The notes under the pieces: generated by a model
What the model saw: the letters and a program-made list of their open reading frames with translations, nothing else
Databases searched by the model: none
Told to the model about the DNA's origin: nothing
Shown: positions 1 through 13,206 of the stretch, piece after piece
How the letters are laid out: each line of letters starts with the position of its first letter
Numbering within the stretch: position 1 is the first letter of the stretch
Origin: Mytilus galloprovincialis
Taxonomy: Eukaryota; Mollusca; Bivalvia; Mytilida; Mytilidae
DNA length: 64,000 nt
Assembly (NCBI RefSeq): GCF_965363235.1
Contig: NC_134839.1
Coordinates: 61,223,560-61,287,559, forward strand
Direction: 5' to 3'
Program-made: the position numbers and the translations under genes

Positions 1-3000
1 ACATTCCCAATATGAATCACTGTCAAATTTTTCTTTGTCACATATCCCGTCAATAACAAATTTGTTTAAGGTTGCATCAATTTCTTTCATTGCTTTGGTA
101 GATGCAATTTGTTGTGATTTTTTAATAGCTGAAAAACTGTATAATTTCAGAAACATCGTATAGATTACTATTTAGTATGCAATAATTTAGAAACATCGCT
201 ATAAGGGGCTAAGGGACTCGGTTGTCGAGAGGTCTTGCAAGTTAATCTTCTGTATCACTAGCCTGTGAACACTGAAGTTGTGACAGTCAAAACCATAATC
301 AAGGATTGCCATATTTTCTAGAGAAAGTGACGTAGTTGGTGGTTCTTTCTGGGAACCCTTGCTATATCAACTAATAAAAACAATAAGAGCATCCATAAGA
401 TATTTGATTGTGCCAAAAGTGACGTTTTATGTCTGTTTTTCGTCTTTTTTTAGTTATAAATCCGGAAGGACTGTAATGACTAAGTATAAAAAAAGTTAAC
501 ACACACTTTACTGTAATTTACCATAAGCTTGGTGCACTCTTTGTTGAAAAAGAACTTTATTTAAGAAATTTAGTTATTTTGAATTTTAGCAGCAAATTTC
601 GTATATTTGTTCAACTTCGAAACAAGGACCGAAGCTCATAAACTCTATTTTTAATTAAACACAGGATTAAAGGAAATTTCATAGAAGGTCAACTACATTG
701 CTAAGGGAGTTGATATAAATTTGCTAATCATCTTTTAATTTTGTAACCCTTCTAGCTTTTCCCCCCCACAAATAAAGACGTTTAAAAAGAAATCCCACCT
801 GCTTTTCATTGATTTAAATATACGTCACAAATGCATATGCACATGACAACATTTGTAATTAAAGCTTTCTGTTACTTTTCATACAGTCTAACGTTCGATT
901 GAATAATAATTAAAAAAAAAAAAACCAGAGACATAATCATCCACTATTTTTAAAAAAGACTATAAATTCACGAGTTATGTTTTCTTAAGTGCACGAATCT
1001 TAAAAACAAAAACAATACCTTATCTCTATTTTTCACACTTTTGATTTATAATTATTCATTCTTGATTTAAAAAAAAAGTGACTGTGTATTAAAAATGATA
1101 TATTAAAGTCGAATTTCAAGAGTCAATTGCGGTAAACCTCTTTATTCTACACATACCGCTTATTAAAACTTTGATATCATCCGGCTGTTGAAGATAGTTT
1201 GGATTTATTATAGGATAATCAAAAGGGTCTGCACTTTTTAGACGTATTGATCCTTTACTCTTAGGATGCGACAAAATGCTCAGCATGGTAAACTCTTTCT
1301 TACTTCCTGTTTTTATCAGCTGATCTTTAATCTGAAAATAAGAAAGGATTCATGGTAATTAAGTTTAAATTCAACATATAAAAGAGAATGCTAAATAAAA
1401 GACTTTAGACAAAGTGACAAGTGTCTCGGCCAATATACAATGGTATTGTAAAATTTTCAATTGCATGTCTTTCATGAGAATTACTCCTTTAAATAATATA
1501 TCAAGGCTTATTTATGTAAACCTTTGACATTAAAATTTAAAATAGAAATTGGGAATATTTAAAAACGACAACAACCCGACTAAAGATCAGATAACAGCCG
1601 AAGCCCACTTATGGTTCTTCAACACATCAAAAAAATCCTGCACCCGGAGGTGGGACTCAGCAGGCCCCTTAATAAAAATGTGTACTAAGTCAGTGAAAAT
1701 GGACGTCACACTAAACTCCAAAACGCATAAATGAACTAAAATTTAAAATTTAAAAAACATACAAGACAAAGTCCAGAGTCTCTACTTAAGACAGGCGCAA
1801 AAATGCGGTGGAGTTAAACATGTTTTGTGAGATCCAAATCCTCCCCTCATACCTCTAGCCAAAGTAAAATTATTATAAAGAAAAATACAACAATACGCAC
1901 AGTAACACTCTGTTTAAAAGAAGCCTGAGTCCGATGTCTGAAAAGGTTTCAAATAAACTAAGCAAAATTCTACACAAAATAACAAAAGACTACTAGCAGT
2001 TACTGATTTGCCAGGCCAAGACCTCAATTAAACGAATTGAAATATTATGTTTTCATTATATGAAAATCAAGCACAATCCATCCTGTTGGGAGTAAAGTAT
2101 CATACCATCATAAAAAAGAACATAACCCGTATCAGGCCACCAACTGGTTTTGGAATAAATGTGTTTATTACCGATGCAAAGACCCTATGGGTGAATCAAT
2201 ATTAATAACAAGATATGCCACCCGTAAAGACAAGAAAACTGTATCGTAACTATATTCCGTCTGAATAAATCTGTTTAAAGTTTGGATAACTTTTGAGGTG
2301 AATGCCGACATTTTTGTGCTTTGTAAAGAATATTATAAAAGATTGGATATGAAAAACCCGAACTTAATAGAATTCACTGTATATAAGATAGCTTTTCTAT
2401 GTTAAGTTAACTGATCATTTTTTATATTTTATAATTTTTTAAATAATCAAATCAGTAGGAATAACATAATTTACGCTTCTGAAGTTGTATACAACTACGT
2501 GTTCATATAATAAGTGACCTTAGTAACGAGATACATAAGAAATTTTATGGCAATTTAAGATCATATACTTCTCTTTTCAAGTTTAATTTTAGTCCGTCTT
2601 CAATAAAGTCTTCATCTTGGGCACCATTGAATAATTGCAGCTGATAGTCCGGCCACCCTGGTTCATTTTTGTTTCTGTCTTTCATTTGTCCAAATACGTG
2701 CCCTTCGCCTGCACAGTATGAATTCCATCCTTATGAATAAAAATAAGCATAACATATCGTAGTTAATATCAAGAAATTAAAAAAAAAAAAACAGAACCTC
2801 AAACGACATAATCAACACACTAACCACAATCTGTTAGCTCGTTGTTTTGAAAGCATCTCATCAGTCAACATATAAATATTTCAATACAAGTCTATAGCTT
2901 CTACACAAAGACGTTTTATTTTACTGGATATCTTTGATTGCACTAAATATTCAATTTCTTTCATTTTATACCAAGTACATAGCGCTACTCCGCTTGCCTC

Positions 3001-6000
3001 TCGTAGTTTTGAGATTATTATAAACTCAAATATATGAACCTCTTATAGTACTATTCTAGGATGGTCTTCTCCCTTGCAATATACGGGTATCTCAGTTGCT
3101 TTTAAAAAGCTTGTAACACTGTATGGACATTTACCAATATGGTTAGACTACATGATGGCATCTAGATTATCAAACTTGATATAAAGGATACGATATAAAC
3201 AGTGAAGTCTGCTTCATATCTTGACTTACATCTAGAAATTTACAATGATGGTCGGTTGTAAAAAAAACCTTCAGGACAAAGTGATGATTTGAGCATCCCA
3301 ATTGTGAACTTTCCATTTCTATGTAGCGCCTGAATATTGAGTACATACCTCCTAGTTGATTCGATATTCCAGGGTTTGTTTTTCCTGTCATATTGTCCTT
3401 GATATAGGGTTGCTACTGATTAGTAAGCTATCAAACAAGGAGTTTTTTTGTGGTGAATTTGGAAACATTTCATGCTAAATTTAACTAACGCCATCCGGAG
3501 TTGGTTACCCGTTATGAAATATCTGTTTCAGAGATGAAGACAGCTATGCTGTAAGTGTTTTTCCCTCAATCACATCCTCTTTCACCAGAATGCGACCAAC
3601 TGAAAAAGACTCATCACCGGGTTTGTACTTACATGAACAACATGACGGGTGCCATATTTGGAGCAGGATCTGCTCACCCTTCCGTAGCACTTGAAAACAA
3701 TTCCGATTTTTGATGTGGTTCGTGTTGCTCAGTTTTCTATATTGTTTTGGAGTATTTTTGTTTATCTTTTGTTTCTTTTCTTTTCTTTTCTTGCCATGGC
3801 GTTGTCAGTTAATTTTTAAATAATGAGTTTGAAAGTCATTTGGTATATTTCGCCTTTCTGTTTTGTTCTTGCATATAACATAAACGGTACAAATTTTCTG
3901 CACCAGATGCACATTTCGACAAATCGTTTCTCTTTCGTGATGATTGCGGCCAAAATATTTGAATATCCATTATATCCGAAACCTATCTTATCTTCATCTC
4001 TCCTTTTTTTTATTCTTATCTAAAAGTGTCTCATAATCATGCGATAAGTTAAACTGTTGTTGACTTTTTTATCAGAAGAAATCTTACAAAATAATTATGT
4101 GGACTAATGTATACCTTTTTATTTTTAATGGGCTCTGCTAAATTCTATTAATTTTAATTTATAGGTAGTTTGGTGGAACTGTTTGTCGTGAAGCTAATAG
4201 ACAAGATGTAATTCCAAAATTCAAGCATAACAGGATTTTTTTCCCTGTCAAGACTCCAGGTCATTATATTCGATTTCCATTATTTCACTATCATACTTGC
4301 CAGTCTCTTCCTGGTTTTCTTGCACTGATTGTATCATAACAATAAGAAAAAGCCGTTGAGCAATTTTATTTTTTTATATATGCATTGTTTGTTTCCACAT
4401 TTCTTACCTCTTCCTGTCAGTTCGTACCAAATTGTATTGGTCATTGAATTTGACAAGTCTTTAGTTACAGTATATGATTGGTTGATTTTATACTTCATAA
4501 AAAACATCATGTGGTCCTCTAAATTCTCTCCTACGGGTAAATCAGCATTCACCGGTATCTAATAATATTACATACAAAGAATATAACTATTATTGGTTTA
4601 ATTAGAAATATAACTCCATATCGAATACTACATAGAGACCTTTAGGACTTGCCAAACACATGCATCAATAAGACTATATACAACAGTGACAGGGAGGTTT
4701 GGCTAGCCAGAAAACTCATCATGGTTTCTCAAAATGTCCAATATCAAGTCAGTTATTGTCAAATAGTTCGTGTCTATGTAGGATTCATTGGCTTTTATTT
4801 GTGTTGCATTTCAGTTTTTCTGTTGTTTCGTTTTTTTTTTCTCTTATAGTGGATGTGTTTCCCTCGGTTTTAGTCTGTGACCCGGTTTTGTAACCTCTCA
4901 ATTGATTTATGACTTTCAAACAGCAGTATACTTGTTTTGCCTTTATTTACCGACATCTTTCTCATACAAAGCTAGATTGAAAAAAAATATAACAAAAGTA
5001 CCGAAATTTCTGGAAAATTCGAACCGGAATTCTCTCAGCAAATGGCAAAATCAAAAGTCCAAACACATCAAACGAATTGATAACAAATGTTTTATTTCTG
5101 ACCTGGGAAAGGCTTTTGTTATGTAGAAATTGTGGATTTAACCAATTTGAATGATATCCACTTTAAAAGTGTTAAAAAAAACCTGGTCAAGTCATTAAAA
5201 CACAATACTTGTAACCCAAATGAGGAGTTATTTGACATTTTCTATCATCGCGTTCTCTGGTCTTGATGTCGGTTTGATATTTTGCATAGGTATAACAAAT
5301 AACTATACTAGTAAATCAAAGTAGTGATAATGACCGCTGATAATAGCTAAAATGGACAAATCAATTGTGATTTAAGTACTCACATAAAGAGGCGATACAC
5401 AATTAAATGATTATTTTATTTGAAATTGATCTCAAAATAGAATAAACGCAAACAAAATGTTGAAATGGTCATACAAGGGCAAGGAGGAGGAGAAGGAGAC
5501 GATTGTTAATTTCACTCGTTTGACCTTTCTGTAGGTCTTTTGTCACTGATTATTTCCCCTCAAAACACGTAATACAGACTTCAGGACAACGATATTTCAA
5601 TGAGTAAGTTTGGACTTATTTGTAGTTCTTGTCGTCTATTATCATAAAAAATAATTAACTGTATATCCATCATAATTTTAAAGAAAATCGCCACTTACAC
5701 TTGGAAAAATGATTACAACCTAAATCAAGGCAATGTCTTAAAAGGGAGTCAATTGATGATTTCGTATACTGGTATATCAAATATTTTTAGAGCTATAATG
5801 GCATTTTGTAGGTTCGATTTTTTATGTTCAATCATAAATAATAGTAAAATAGTGAAATAATAATTCTCTTTTAGCAGCCAATATCGTTATTTTTTCATTA
5901 AATATTAAGCTTAGAATCATCGATGATGAATTATCCACTTATATGTGAACAATGCGACCGCATTGAATTCATATTCATTTGAACTTCAATTTAACCCCTT

Positions 6001-9000
6001 GGCTAGCGATGTATAATGCAGGAATTATGTGTAGTCAATTATTAAAAGGAAAAGATTGTCAACATCGACAGTGAAACGAATTAAATTCATTTGATTGACT
6101 AATTCGATCCACAAAAACTCATTCTTCTACAGGTAAAAACGGTAATTTACATATATTCTTAATCTATAATATGAACTTAAACAAACACAGAAAATCTAAT
6201 TGCACGAGGACGTTATCTATTTATATCTATATTCTAGTTTATATCGCTTATATGACCAACAGTAATCTTCGGAGTTAAACTTGATAGTTAATTACTAGTA
6301 TATGGCGTCTAGAATCAAATATACACGAAACAAAGATACCTGTTATCGAGGTCATGCCCTGTAAATTATTTATTTTAGACTTTTTATAATTTGGAGAATG
6401 TTTTACATTGTTATAAATCAAATATAAGAATTTGACAGCTAGTGCCCCTTTAAGTGATTTGTTTTTGTGATTTCTATTTATAATTACGAAACCTCTAAAT
6501 TGACTTACCCCTAGGTCTTCTAAATGTTTCATTGGTCCAATTCCAGATAGCATCAATAACGTCGGACTATTAATTGCCCCAGCAGAAACAATTACTTCTT
6601 TTCTGGCAAAAACCTGCGTCTTTCTATTATTCTTGATAAATTCCACACCGATTGCCTTCTTTTGTTCAATTAAAACCTTTGAAAAGTTAAATGAAAATAA
6701 CTGGTAGGAATTGATTTTATTTACATTAATAAATTAGTGAATTAGTGAATTATGTAATGTTTTCAAGATCTGTCACAGGTGAGAGGTTTAGCTAAGTATA
6801 AAAACAAATTCTATCTACCATATTTTTACATACGGAAATGCCTGTACCGAATGAGAAATATGACAGTTGTTTTCCATTCGTTTGATGGATTTGCGATCTT
6901 GATTTTGCCATTTGATAAGGTACTTTCCGTTTTAAATTTTCCTTTGTTTTAGGTATTTTTGTTATTTTAATTTTAAGAAGTGACGTACATTTGACAAAAT
7001 TCAATAAAAAAATATTTGGAAAATAGAAATACAGTGGATGATATTTAACTGCGACAATTTAAAAAAAAATAATTCTGGTATGTACAGTATTACTTAACCC
7101 AGGAGTGTTATCCGGTCAATGACATCCGGAATGGGTAAGCATATCGTGCATCGCATACAATACATGACTTACTAGTATCAAGTTGATAAATTCTTATAAT
7201 AACACATTTTCAATTCATTATCATCATGGCATCAAAGTAAATAGATGGATGTCAAACAGACATGTAAGTCTTTTAGGAAATATATTTACTAGAAGATGCC
7301 TACACGTGAAGAAGAACGAACTGTAAATGATTTAACTCAATGAAAATGTATGATGTCCGTCAATACACAAAAACAATTACCTTGGTGACATAACTGTGAA
7401 CACTTATATGTAGATTTGTCCTTTTTAGAACAGGTCTGATGTAAGCCCTTGCTGTACCGTACCGTTCCCCGTCTTTGATGTTGGCCTGCATATAGGTATA
7501 ACCTTCAAATATTGCCAAACATAATTAGTACGAAGATACCGATTACTGTAAATAATATAATTACATATCATTGAAGAGGATTTGAATGAACGATTTAAAT
7601 AATGTAACTTTTGTTTTATAGAGATTCTCCCTGTAGTCGTGCATTATCATAACGGGTGTGAGTGCTGCCCTGTAACGGCAATAACCTACTCTTTTTCGAA
7701 ATCTAAAAGGTTGTATTTTACGTGCAAGAGATATGACTCTCTTAACATGGGTCAACATTTTTTCCTCCCCTTCCGACGGACTATCATCGTTTCTCAAGAC
7801 CACGCTCGCAAATGGTGTCAAGGAAGAGCCAAAAATTCAGTCCCTGAAATTTCCCCCCGGAACGCAGATTGAACCAGGAACCTTTGTGTTAGTAGTTTGA
7901 TGTGATAACAACTACACCACGCCTCTCCTTGGATTTTGTTGTTATTGATATCATCAATGGATATATTTCAAATGTTAACGATGTCTGGTCAACCATTGTT
8001 CCTGTTTACAGAAGAAAAACTTACCAATCATATCTTCTCCATTCAAATCAACAGTTTTCATTCCCAACTCCTTTGCGCTTCGACTATAAACGTCTGGAAG
8101 TGGTGAGACACGAGATTCACTTATAGGTAGGTTTCCTCCTCTGGAGTGATATGCTGCATAACATAAAATAATAAATTGTTTTTCATTTGTAATGGACAAA
8201 AATAACGAGTTTTTCAACTTTTTATAAATAGGAACCATTCACACATAATTAAGGTAAAGAGAAAGAGATTTCAGGAAGTACCAAATATTCTGAGACCAGA
8301 CATCAAACATTATAAAAATAAAAAGATGTGGAATGATTGCCAATGAGACAACTTTTCTCTTGACACCAAATAAAACGAAGGTAAGCAAACATATGTCATT
8401 GTAGGTCTTTACCAATGAAAAAAAAACCAACATTCCACATAGCAATCTGTATAAGAACCCGACATAAGAAAACTAAAAACCTAATTGATGTATTAAACAA
8501 CAAACGAAAAAAACTGAAATAATGTATAGAAAAGTAAAACGCAACAAATGACAACAAATATATTACGTGCTCCAGACTTGGGAAATGCACACACAAAATG
8601 TTGCGCATAACTCTATTCCTAGCCTTTATAAGAACAAACTATGAACATTAGTTGAAATATACCATGTCATCTCTAGCCTTTTATTCTGAAAAGTGTGTGT
8701 AGTTTAGATATTACATATTTTGGTATTTCAGTTCTATTCATCATATGAAATAGAGTGAAAAATATTGGTTTTACAAAAGACATTATGTTAACAGAAAATA
8801 AACTGATGACGATTGTTAACTAATCGGAATTTGATGAGACTGTCGTACAAGTGAGAGGTTTAGCGCTATAAAACCAGGTGCAATCCACCATTTTCTACAT
8901 TTGAAGATGCCTGTACCAAGTCAGGAATATGACAGTTGTTGTTCATTCGTTTGATGTGTTTTGTCATTTGATTTTGCCATGTGATTAGGGACTTTCCGAT

Positions 9001-11440
9001 TAAATTTTCCTCGGAGTTCAGTATCTTTGTGATTTGTCTTTTTAAAGTATTTACTAGTCTGTATCTCTGTAAAAAAATTTATTACAAAACTCAATAAGCA
9101 GATTTCATTTGAACATGTACACATTCTAGCAACTAGTTGTCCGCGGATGCTTTAAATTGTACAGGAGATATGATGCGACAAGACAAAAAAAAAGTACTGG
9201 AAAAGTTGAAATCGTGTTGTTTTTTTATTCTTTTGTTTCCAATTTTCCTTTTCTTTCCAATACAGATTTGAAAAAAAGACAACATTGGCTGTTATATACA
9301 AATGTTCCTTCGGGATCTTTGATAAAGTGTCTGTAAATACATCCTCATCAGTATTTTTTATTATGAATATAACATCTACTGATGTATGCAAAATGTTCAG
9401 TTTCCAAATAAAAAAATCAGTAGGTAAAAACTCATATTTTAGGAATGGGATGGTAGTACTCAAAGGAATTCTGATAATTTGCCTATATGTAATCTTGTCA
9501 TTTTACTTCCTATTCAAATATATGCATTACTCACGAGAGTTAAAGAGATCTGGTATTTGTATATCTTCTATTTTAAGAAAATACGGTAGAACATCTTTAT
9601 AACTCCACCCGGTACAACCTTCTTTAGCCCATTGATCATAATCATGTCTGCTTCCACGAACAAACGCTAGGTAATTGATAGAACTGGATCCTCCAAGAAC
9701 ACGACCTCTTGGCCAATATGATTTCTGCAAAGTGAAGTACCTTACTATTATTATACGAGAGATAGAGAGAGAGAGAGAGAGGGATATAGGAGGATATGGA
9801 GAGAGAGAGAGAAAGAATAACAATTGCTCTCGGGTAGATAGTTGTCGTATTGGCAGTCATACCATATCTTTTCATTTTGATACATAGTATATTCTGATTA
9901 ATACTAGTGACATTTGATATCGTACCTGATCAACCATCGCTCGATGACTGTATTTTTGTGGTACTGTATAATACGCCCAGTCTTCATTAGACATTTGTAA
10001 ACTACCAACTTTTAATGGAACACGTATATTGTCATTGTTTAGTTCAGATCCACCAGTTTCAAGTAACAATACCGATACATCACTGTCTTCTGAAAGTCTG
10101 TTAGCTATGACAGCTCCAGCTGAACCTGACCCAACTATAGATATAAGAAGAAAGTAAGATACTGCTTCTGGTACCATACCAATATTCTTACAGGAGATGT
10201 TTCAACTAATATTTAATGTTTGCTTGAAAGTATGGGCACCCTAAAAAACAGATTTTTATTACTGTAAACAGGGAAATTTTCGCTGTAGTTTTATTTTCGC
10301 TATTTTCGCGGTAAGAAGTGAAACGCGAAAATAAAACGACCGCGAAAATATCAAGGAAACTCTTTTCATTACATTTACTTTTACAAATTGTGACTTGGAT
10401 GGAGATTTGCCTCATTGGCACTCATACCACATCTTCTTATATCTACGTATATGAATAGAATATATATAGGACAACTGTTTACCACTGATTTCAAAGACTA
10501 GAAATATATAATTTAAATTATAACTGTATCTCTTAATGAAAAGCAATGTTAAAAGGCATGTCTTTAACTCAAATCAGTTATTTCATTGAAGCGAACATTA
10601 CGGATATTGTTATGTAAACAACACTCATTACAAATATGTTAATGACACCTGTCAATCAGTAATAAAGGTGTCACCTCGTTGAATCTACTACAAAGATTGA
10701 TCAGATCAAAAGATCGATTAATTAGCATTAATCCTGACAGCTTTTTATTTTAATTCATTCCTAATTAGGTTTACTTTTCTATTATTGTGTATGTGTTTTT
10801 ACGAGCATTAAAACATGCCAAACTTTTAATCTACTTTAACATAAATGAACCGAAAACAAAAGATTTTTGATTGATTTTATCATTTGATTTAAGATATATG
10901 TAAAGCTGTTCACTTTCCAAATCATTTATGAAAATATTTATCTAGGCCACTGGGAAATCGCGAATTCAAAACGGCGCGAATTTGGATCGTGTAAGTAAAT
11001 CGCGAAATAAAGACGGCGCGAAAATTTCCCGGTTTACAGTATTTCAAATGAATACCAAAGAGTTACAAAATGTAAAAAAAAAAAAGACAACAGTAGTATA
11101 CCGCTGTTCGAACGGCCAGACGAAACATTTCTACAAAATGTTTATGAACATACATTCTAAATACATTAGAAATATGTAATTATATGTATATAAAGAGTCG
11201 AAAGATAGACATGTTATGTTAAGTTCCTTTACGAAATTAAAGGATTAGGAAATTTAAATGTGCAATACACTTAAAGAATACGATTGAAATAAAAATTAAA
11301 AAAATCTTAAATAACTTGCCAACAATATAGTCATATGTTGAATTAACTTTGATATTAAGTGCGTCATCTGGATTCTGTTTTGAAGTAAACCAATACAAAA
11401 CGCCAAACAAAGCTGTTATAACTGCAGCAGTATGTATCAT
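1..11440 (-). CDS. GMC-family FAD oxidoreductase, copy 1 (partial at the window edge)
   Basis: FAD-dependent glucose-methanol-choline oxidoreductase; best guess is a choline or glucose dehydrogenase-like enzyme with unknown substrate. Exons in transcription order: 11440-11320, 10134-9926, 9724-9535, 8153-8025, 7502-7381, 6676-6509, 4558-4408, 2729-2569, 1331-1157, 128-1 (continues off the left edge). All phases agree, giving 518 of an expected 607 residues without a stop. Residues 3-18 are hydrophobic, a signal peptide or anchor. The FAD-binding Rossmann start is [13 protein letters not shown] (about 37-49). GMC signature 1 is around [11 protein letters not shown] in exon 3. Signature 2 is around [15 protein letters not shown] in exon 6. 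The catalytic His exon lies beyond the window. Intron 1 has a GC donor (G|GCAAGT), the others GT. Copy 2 differs at four residues in the exons compared: GSAGA/GSAGG, VPL/VPV, SYC/SFC, FNG/FNS. The family is certain; the substrate is not. Confidence 0.9.
1535..2350 (+). repeat. Interspersed repeat in GMC copy 1 intron 8
   Basis: The stretch begins around TGTCAAAAACGACAACAAC-like sequence and contains ACTTAAGACAGGCGCAAAAA. A related passage, ACTTAGGACAGGTACAAACA, occurs at about 51915-51935, so this is a repeat family and not unique intron. The duplicate at 39230-40045 is simply the segmental copy. I recall this family as very common in mussel transcripts; that is recall only. No coding capacity was seen, and the exact ends are uncertain. 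Confidence 0.5.
3540..3850 (+). repeat. Interspersed repeat in GMC copy 1 intron 7
   Basis: The passage with CACCGGGTTTGTAC, GGGTGCCATATTTGGAGCAG and CTTCCGTAGCACTTG, ending near GCGTTGTCAGTTAAT, recurs in GMC copy 3 at about 55240-55530 and in copy 2 at 41240-41540. It lies at the same intron position in all three genes, so it was probably present before the genes diverged. It resembles a common mussel repeat from memory. No protein is encoded. Confidence 0.45.
4975..5130 (-). repeat. Interspersed repeat, GACAGTTGTT family, reverse orientation
   Basis: AAATGGCAAAATCAAAAG followed by CACATCAAACGAATTGATAAC is the reverse complement of the family seen forward at 6830 and 8885 (AATATGACAGTTGTT, CATTCGTTTGATG, TTTTGCCAT). 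Further reverse members are at 11815-11930 and 56555-56650. This is noncoding intron filler. Confidence 0.5.
6830..7010 (+). repeat. Interspersed repeat, GACAGTTGTT family
   Basis: GAAATGCCTGTACCGAATGAG, AATATGACAGTTGTT and CATTCGTTTGATGG, then ACTTTCCGTTTTAAATTTTCC, align with 8885-9080 in another intron of the same gene and with 58180-58400 in copy 3. Copies in different introns show that this is a dispersed element. The type (MITE or SINE) is not resolved. Confidence 0.5.
8290..8400 (+). repeat. CCAATGAGACAAC element end
   Basis: AAGATGTGGAATGATTGCCAATGAGACAACTT-type sequence (positions 8321-8353). The same terminal motif, forward or reverse, is at 10400-10440, 16745-16785, 16840-16870, 30750-30785, 46140-46170, 51660-51690 and 60050-60080. 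Paired opposite orientations at 16745 and 16840 suggest a terminal inverted repeat of an abundant non-autonomous transposon. Full element limits are not defined here. Confidence 0.5.
8885..9080 (+). repeat. Interspersed repeat, GACAGTTGTT family
   Basis: GCCTGTACCAAGTCAGGAAT, ATGACAGTTGTTGTTCATTC and GATTAGGGACTTTCCGATTA. It is the second forward member of the family within GMC copy 1 (intron 3) and matches the member at 6830-7010 in intron 5. Confidence 0.5.
10262..11039. mobile_element. Non-autonomous TA-target DNA transposon (778 bp)
   Basis: The ends are inverted repeats: CTGTAAACAGGGAAATTTTC on the left, and the reverse complement of its near-copy on the right (GAAAATTTCCCGGTTTACAG). 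TA flanks both sides (10260-10261 and 11040-11041). GMC copy 2 has the perfect empty site with one TA at 48818-48819, which fixes the borders and the target duplication. Subterminal CGCGAAAAT words repeat in both orientations. No transposase ORF is present. TA targeting suggests Tc1/mariner-type mobilisation (inference). It sits in intron 1 of GMC copy 1. Confidence 0.9.
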
Positions 11441-12888
11441 TGTCTGAAATAAAGTAAAAGATGGTGGTAATCTTCATTTCCTTTACGACTTTTCTTCTAC
11501 AAAAGACTCCTAAGTGGCGCTACAATTGTAGATGAAAGACAAAATCAAATACGAAATTTAAGGGCATTTGAAATCAGGCAGTTTAATTAAATTGTTGTAA
11601 ATCTAGTCTCGAGTACCATTGAAAAGACGTCAATAATTGTCGGAATTCGTATCAGGTTCAGTTAAACCGATATCGTTAATTATGTTACTATCAATACCTG
11701 TATTATAAAACCAAAATGTTCTGAACACTTATAACCAGAGACCGTTTCCATAAAGGAAAATGATATATGCATGCTACTGCGACTAAACTAAAATAAAGTG
11801 AAAAAAGAACAATAACAAAATACTCCGAACTCTTACGAAAATTCAAATGGCAAAGTCCAAATCTCTAACACATCATTCAAAACAACTGTCACATTATTGA
11901 ATTGGTGCAGGCAATGACTTAAAAAATGGATGGTTAGTAGATAATCTGGAAATACATACCGAACAGAAAACTGTAAGCATTAAAAACACTTTGAACACAT
12001 GTTTAGATAAATAGAACTAGATTAGATATCTTAATTTCAATTTCTTTTCAAAGCTATTTTGTAGTTATTTCTTGAAAGTATGCGACACATCTCCGTTGAA
12101 CGATAAATAGGTTCAAAGGAAATACATTGGTGTAGCACTATAATAGCATCTAAATGATCAACATGTGCCTACAAATTATTTTTGTTAAAAAAGATTTTAA
12201 AAGGAATTTTACTTTAATCATTCAGCATCGCGCGAATAAAGGATGGCTGTCACCCAATTTACCCCATCAATTACTGAAATTACATTTGAATCTAATGATG
12301 CTATAGAAAAAAAATGGTAAAAAACCTACATTTCCCCCATTTTCTATCCACTTTTTCTTAGTTTTCATAAAGTTCCGATGCATTGGGTTTTCCGTGAAGG
12401 TTCGACTCCGATCATGTACCAATATAAGCGTAAGGAGATGTGGTACATGTATGATTACCCACTGACAACTATCAACGACAGTTCAAAAGTATCGAATGGA
12501 AGCACTTATAGCCAACAATACGACCGTAAACAGTGAGAAATCCGAAAACGAAACTTAAACCGAAATCAAGGATAGTTGAGTATTTCTCAGGTGATGAATA
12601 AATGTTAGCATTATGAAGTTTTGATATACTCGACAAGTATATTCATGTAGATTTTAAAGTCATATGAAACCAGTGAGTGGTGAAAAATAATGAGTGGTGA
12701 AAAATAATGTTTATCCAATTCTTGAACCAATGCATGTATATATCATAAACTTAGAACTCTGTGCACAATTTTGTCATTTTTTACGCAAATATATCGTATA
12801 ATCGTCATTTTTGTTCTCTCTCTGTCTGTTATGATTTAACAAATATGGCTGCTCATTAAATGCCGTGTTTTAAAGCCGAAGTGTACCG

Positions 12889-13206
12889 ATGTCACCTTAT
12901 AGTAAACAAATAACAAAAAGCATGGGTATTGAGCACGTGTTTAACATGAACAATCAGATAATTGTTTATTTTAATGACAGATCCATGAGTATTGCGATCA
13001 CCGGATTTTTACGAGAAGGGTTATGCTCAGGTCACTATGCATACGGAAAATATGTCGGCGAATTGCTTCCTGGAAGCAAGCAATTAAAAATCAGTAAACT
13101 TCTTCTAAATGCGGACAAATTAAAGAATTTTCCTCAGAAAAAAGTATATATACATAAGTTGTATAATGAAAACTATCCATTTAGTTATCAAAAAACATAT
13201 GCATGA
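12889..13206 (+). CDS. Hypothetical 105-residue protein, copy A
   Basis: An intact ATG-to-TGA ORF, transcribed away from GMC copy 1 and starting 1.45 kb upstream of its ATG. It is kept whole in the duplicate at 50666-50983, with four base differences by eye, all changing residues (P/T, S/R, A/V, I/V). The protein is basic, with GLCSGHYAYGKYVGELLPG and KLKNFPQKKVYIHKLYNEN segments. It has no signal peptide or membrane segment. I do not recognise a family. Two intact copies of a recent duplication are weak evidence for coding, since little time has passed. It could be one exon of a longer gene or a chance ORF. Confidence 0.4.
   Translation: MSPYSKQITKSMGIEHVFNMNNQIIVYFNDRSMSIAITGFLREGLCSGHYAYGKYVGELLPGSKQLKISKLLLNADKLKNFPQKKVYIHKLYNENYPFSYQKTYA

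Noticed and set aside
6792-7004. 70-codon minus-strand ORF, also at 44493-44705
   Set aside because: It overlaps a dispersed GACAGTTGTT-family repeat; related reading frames occur at other repeat copies.
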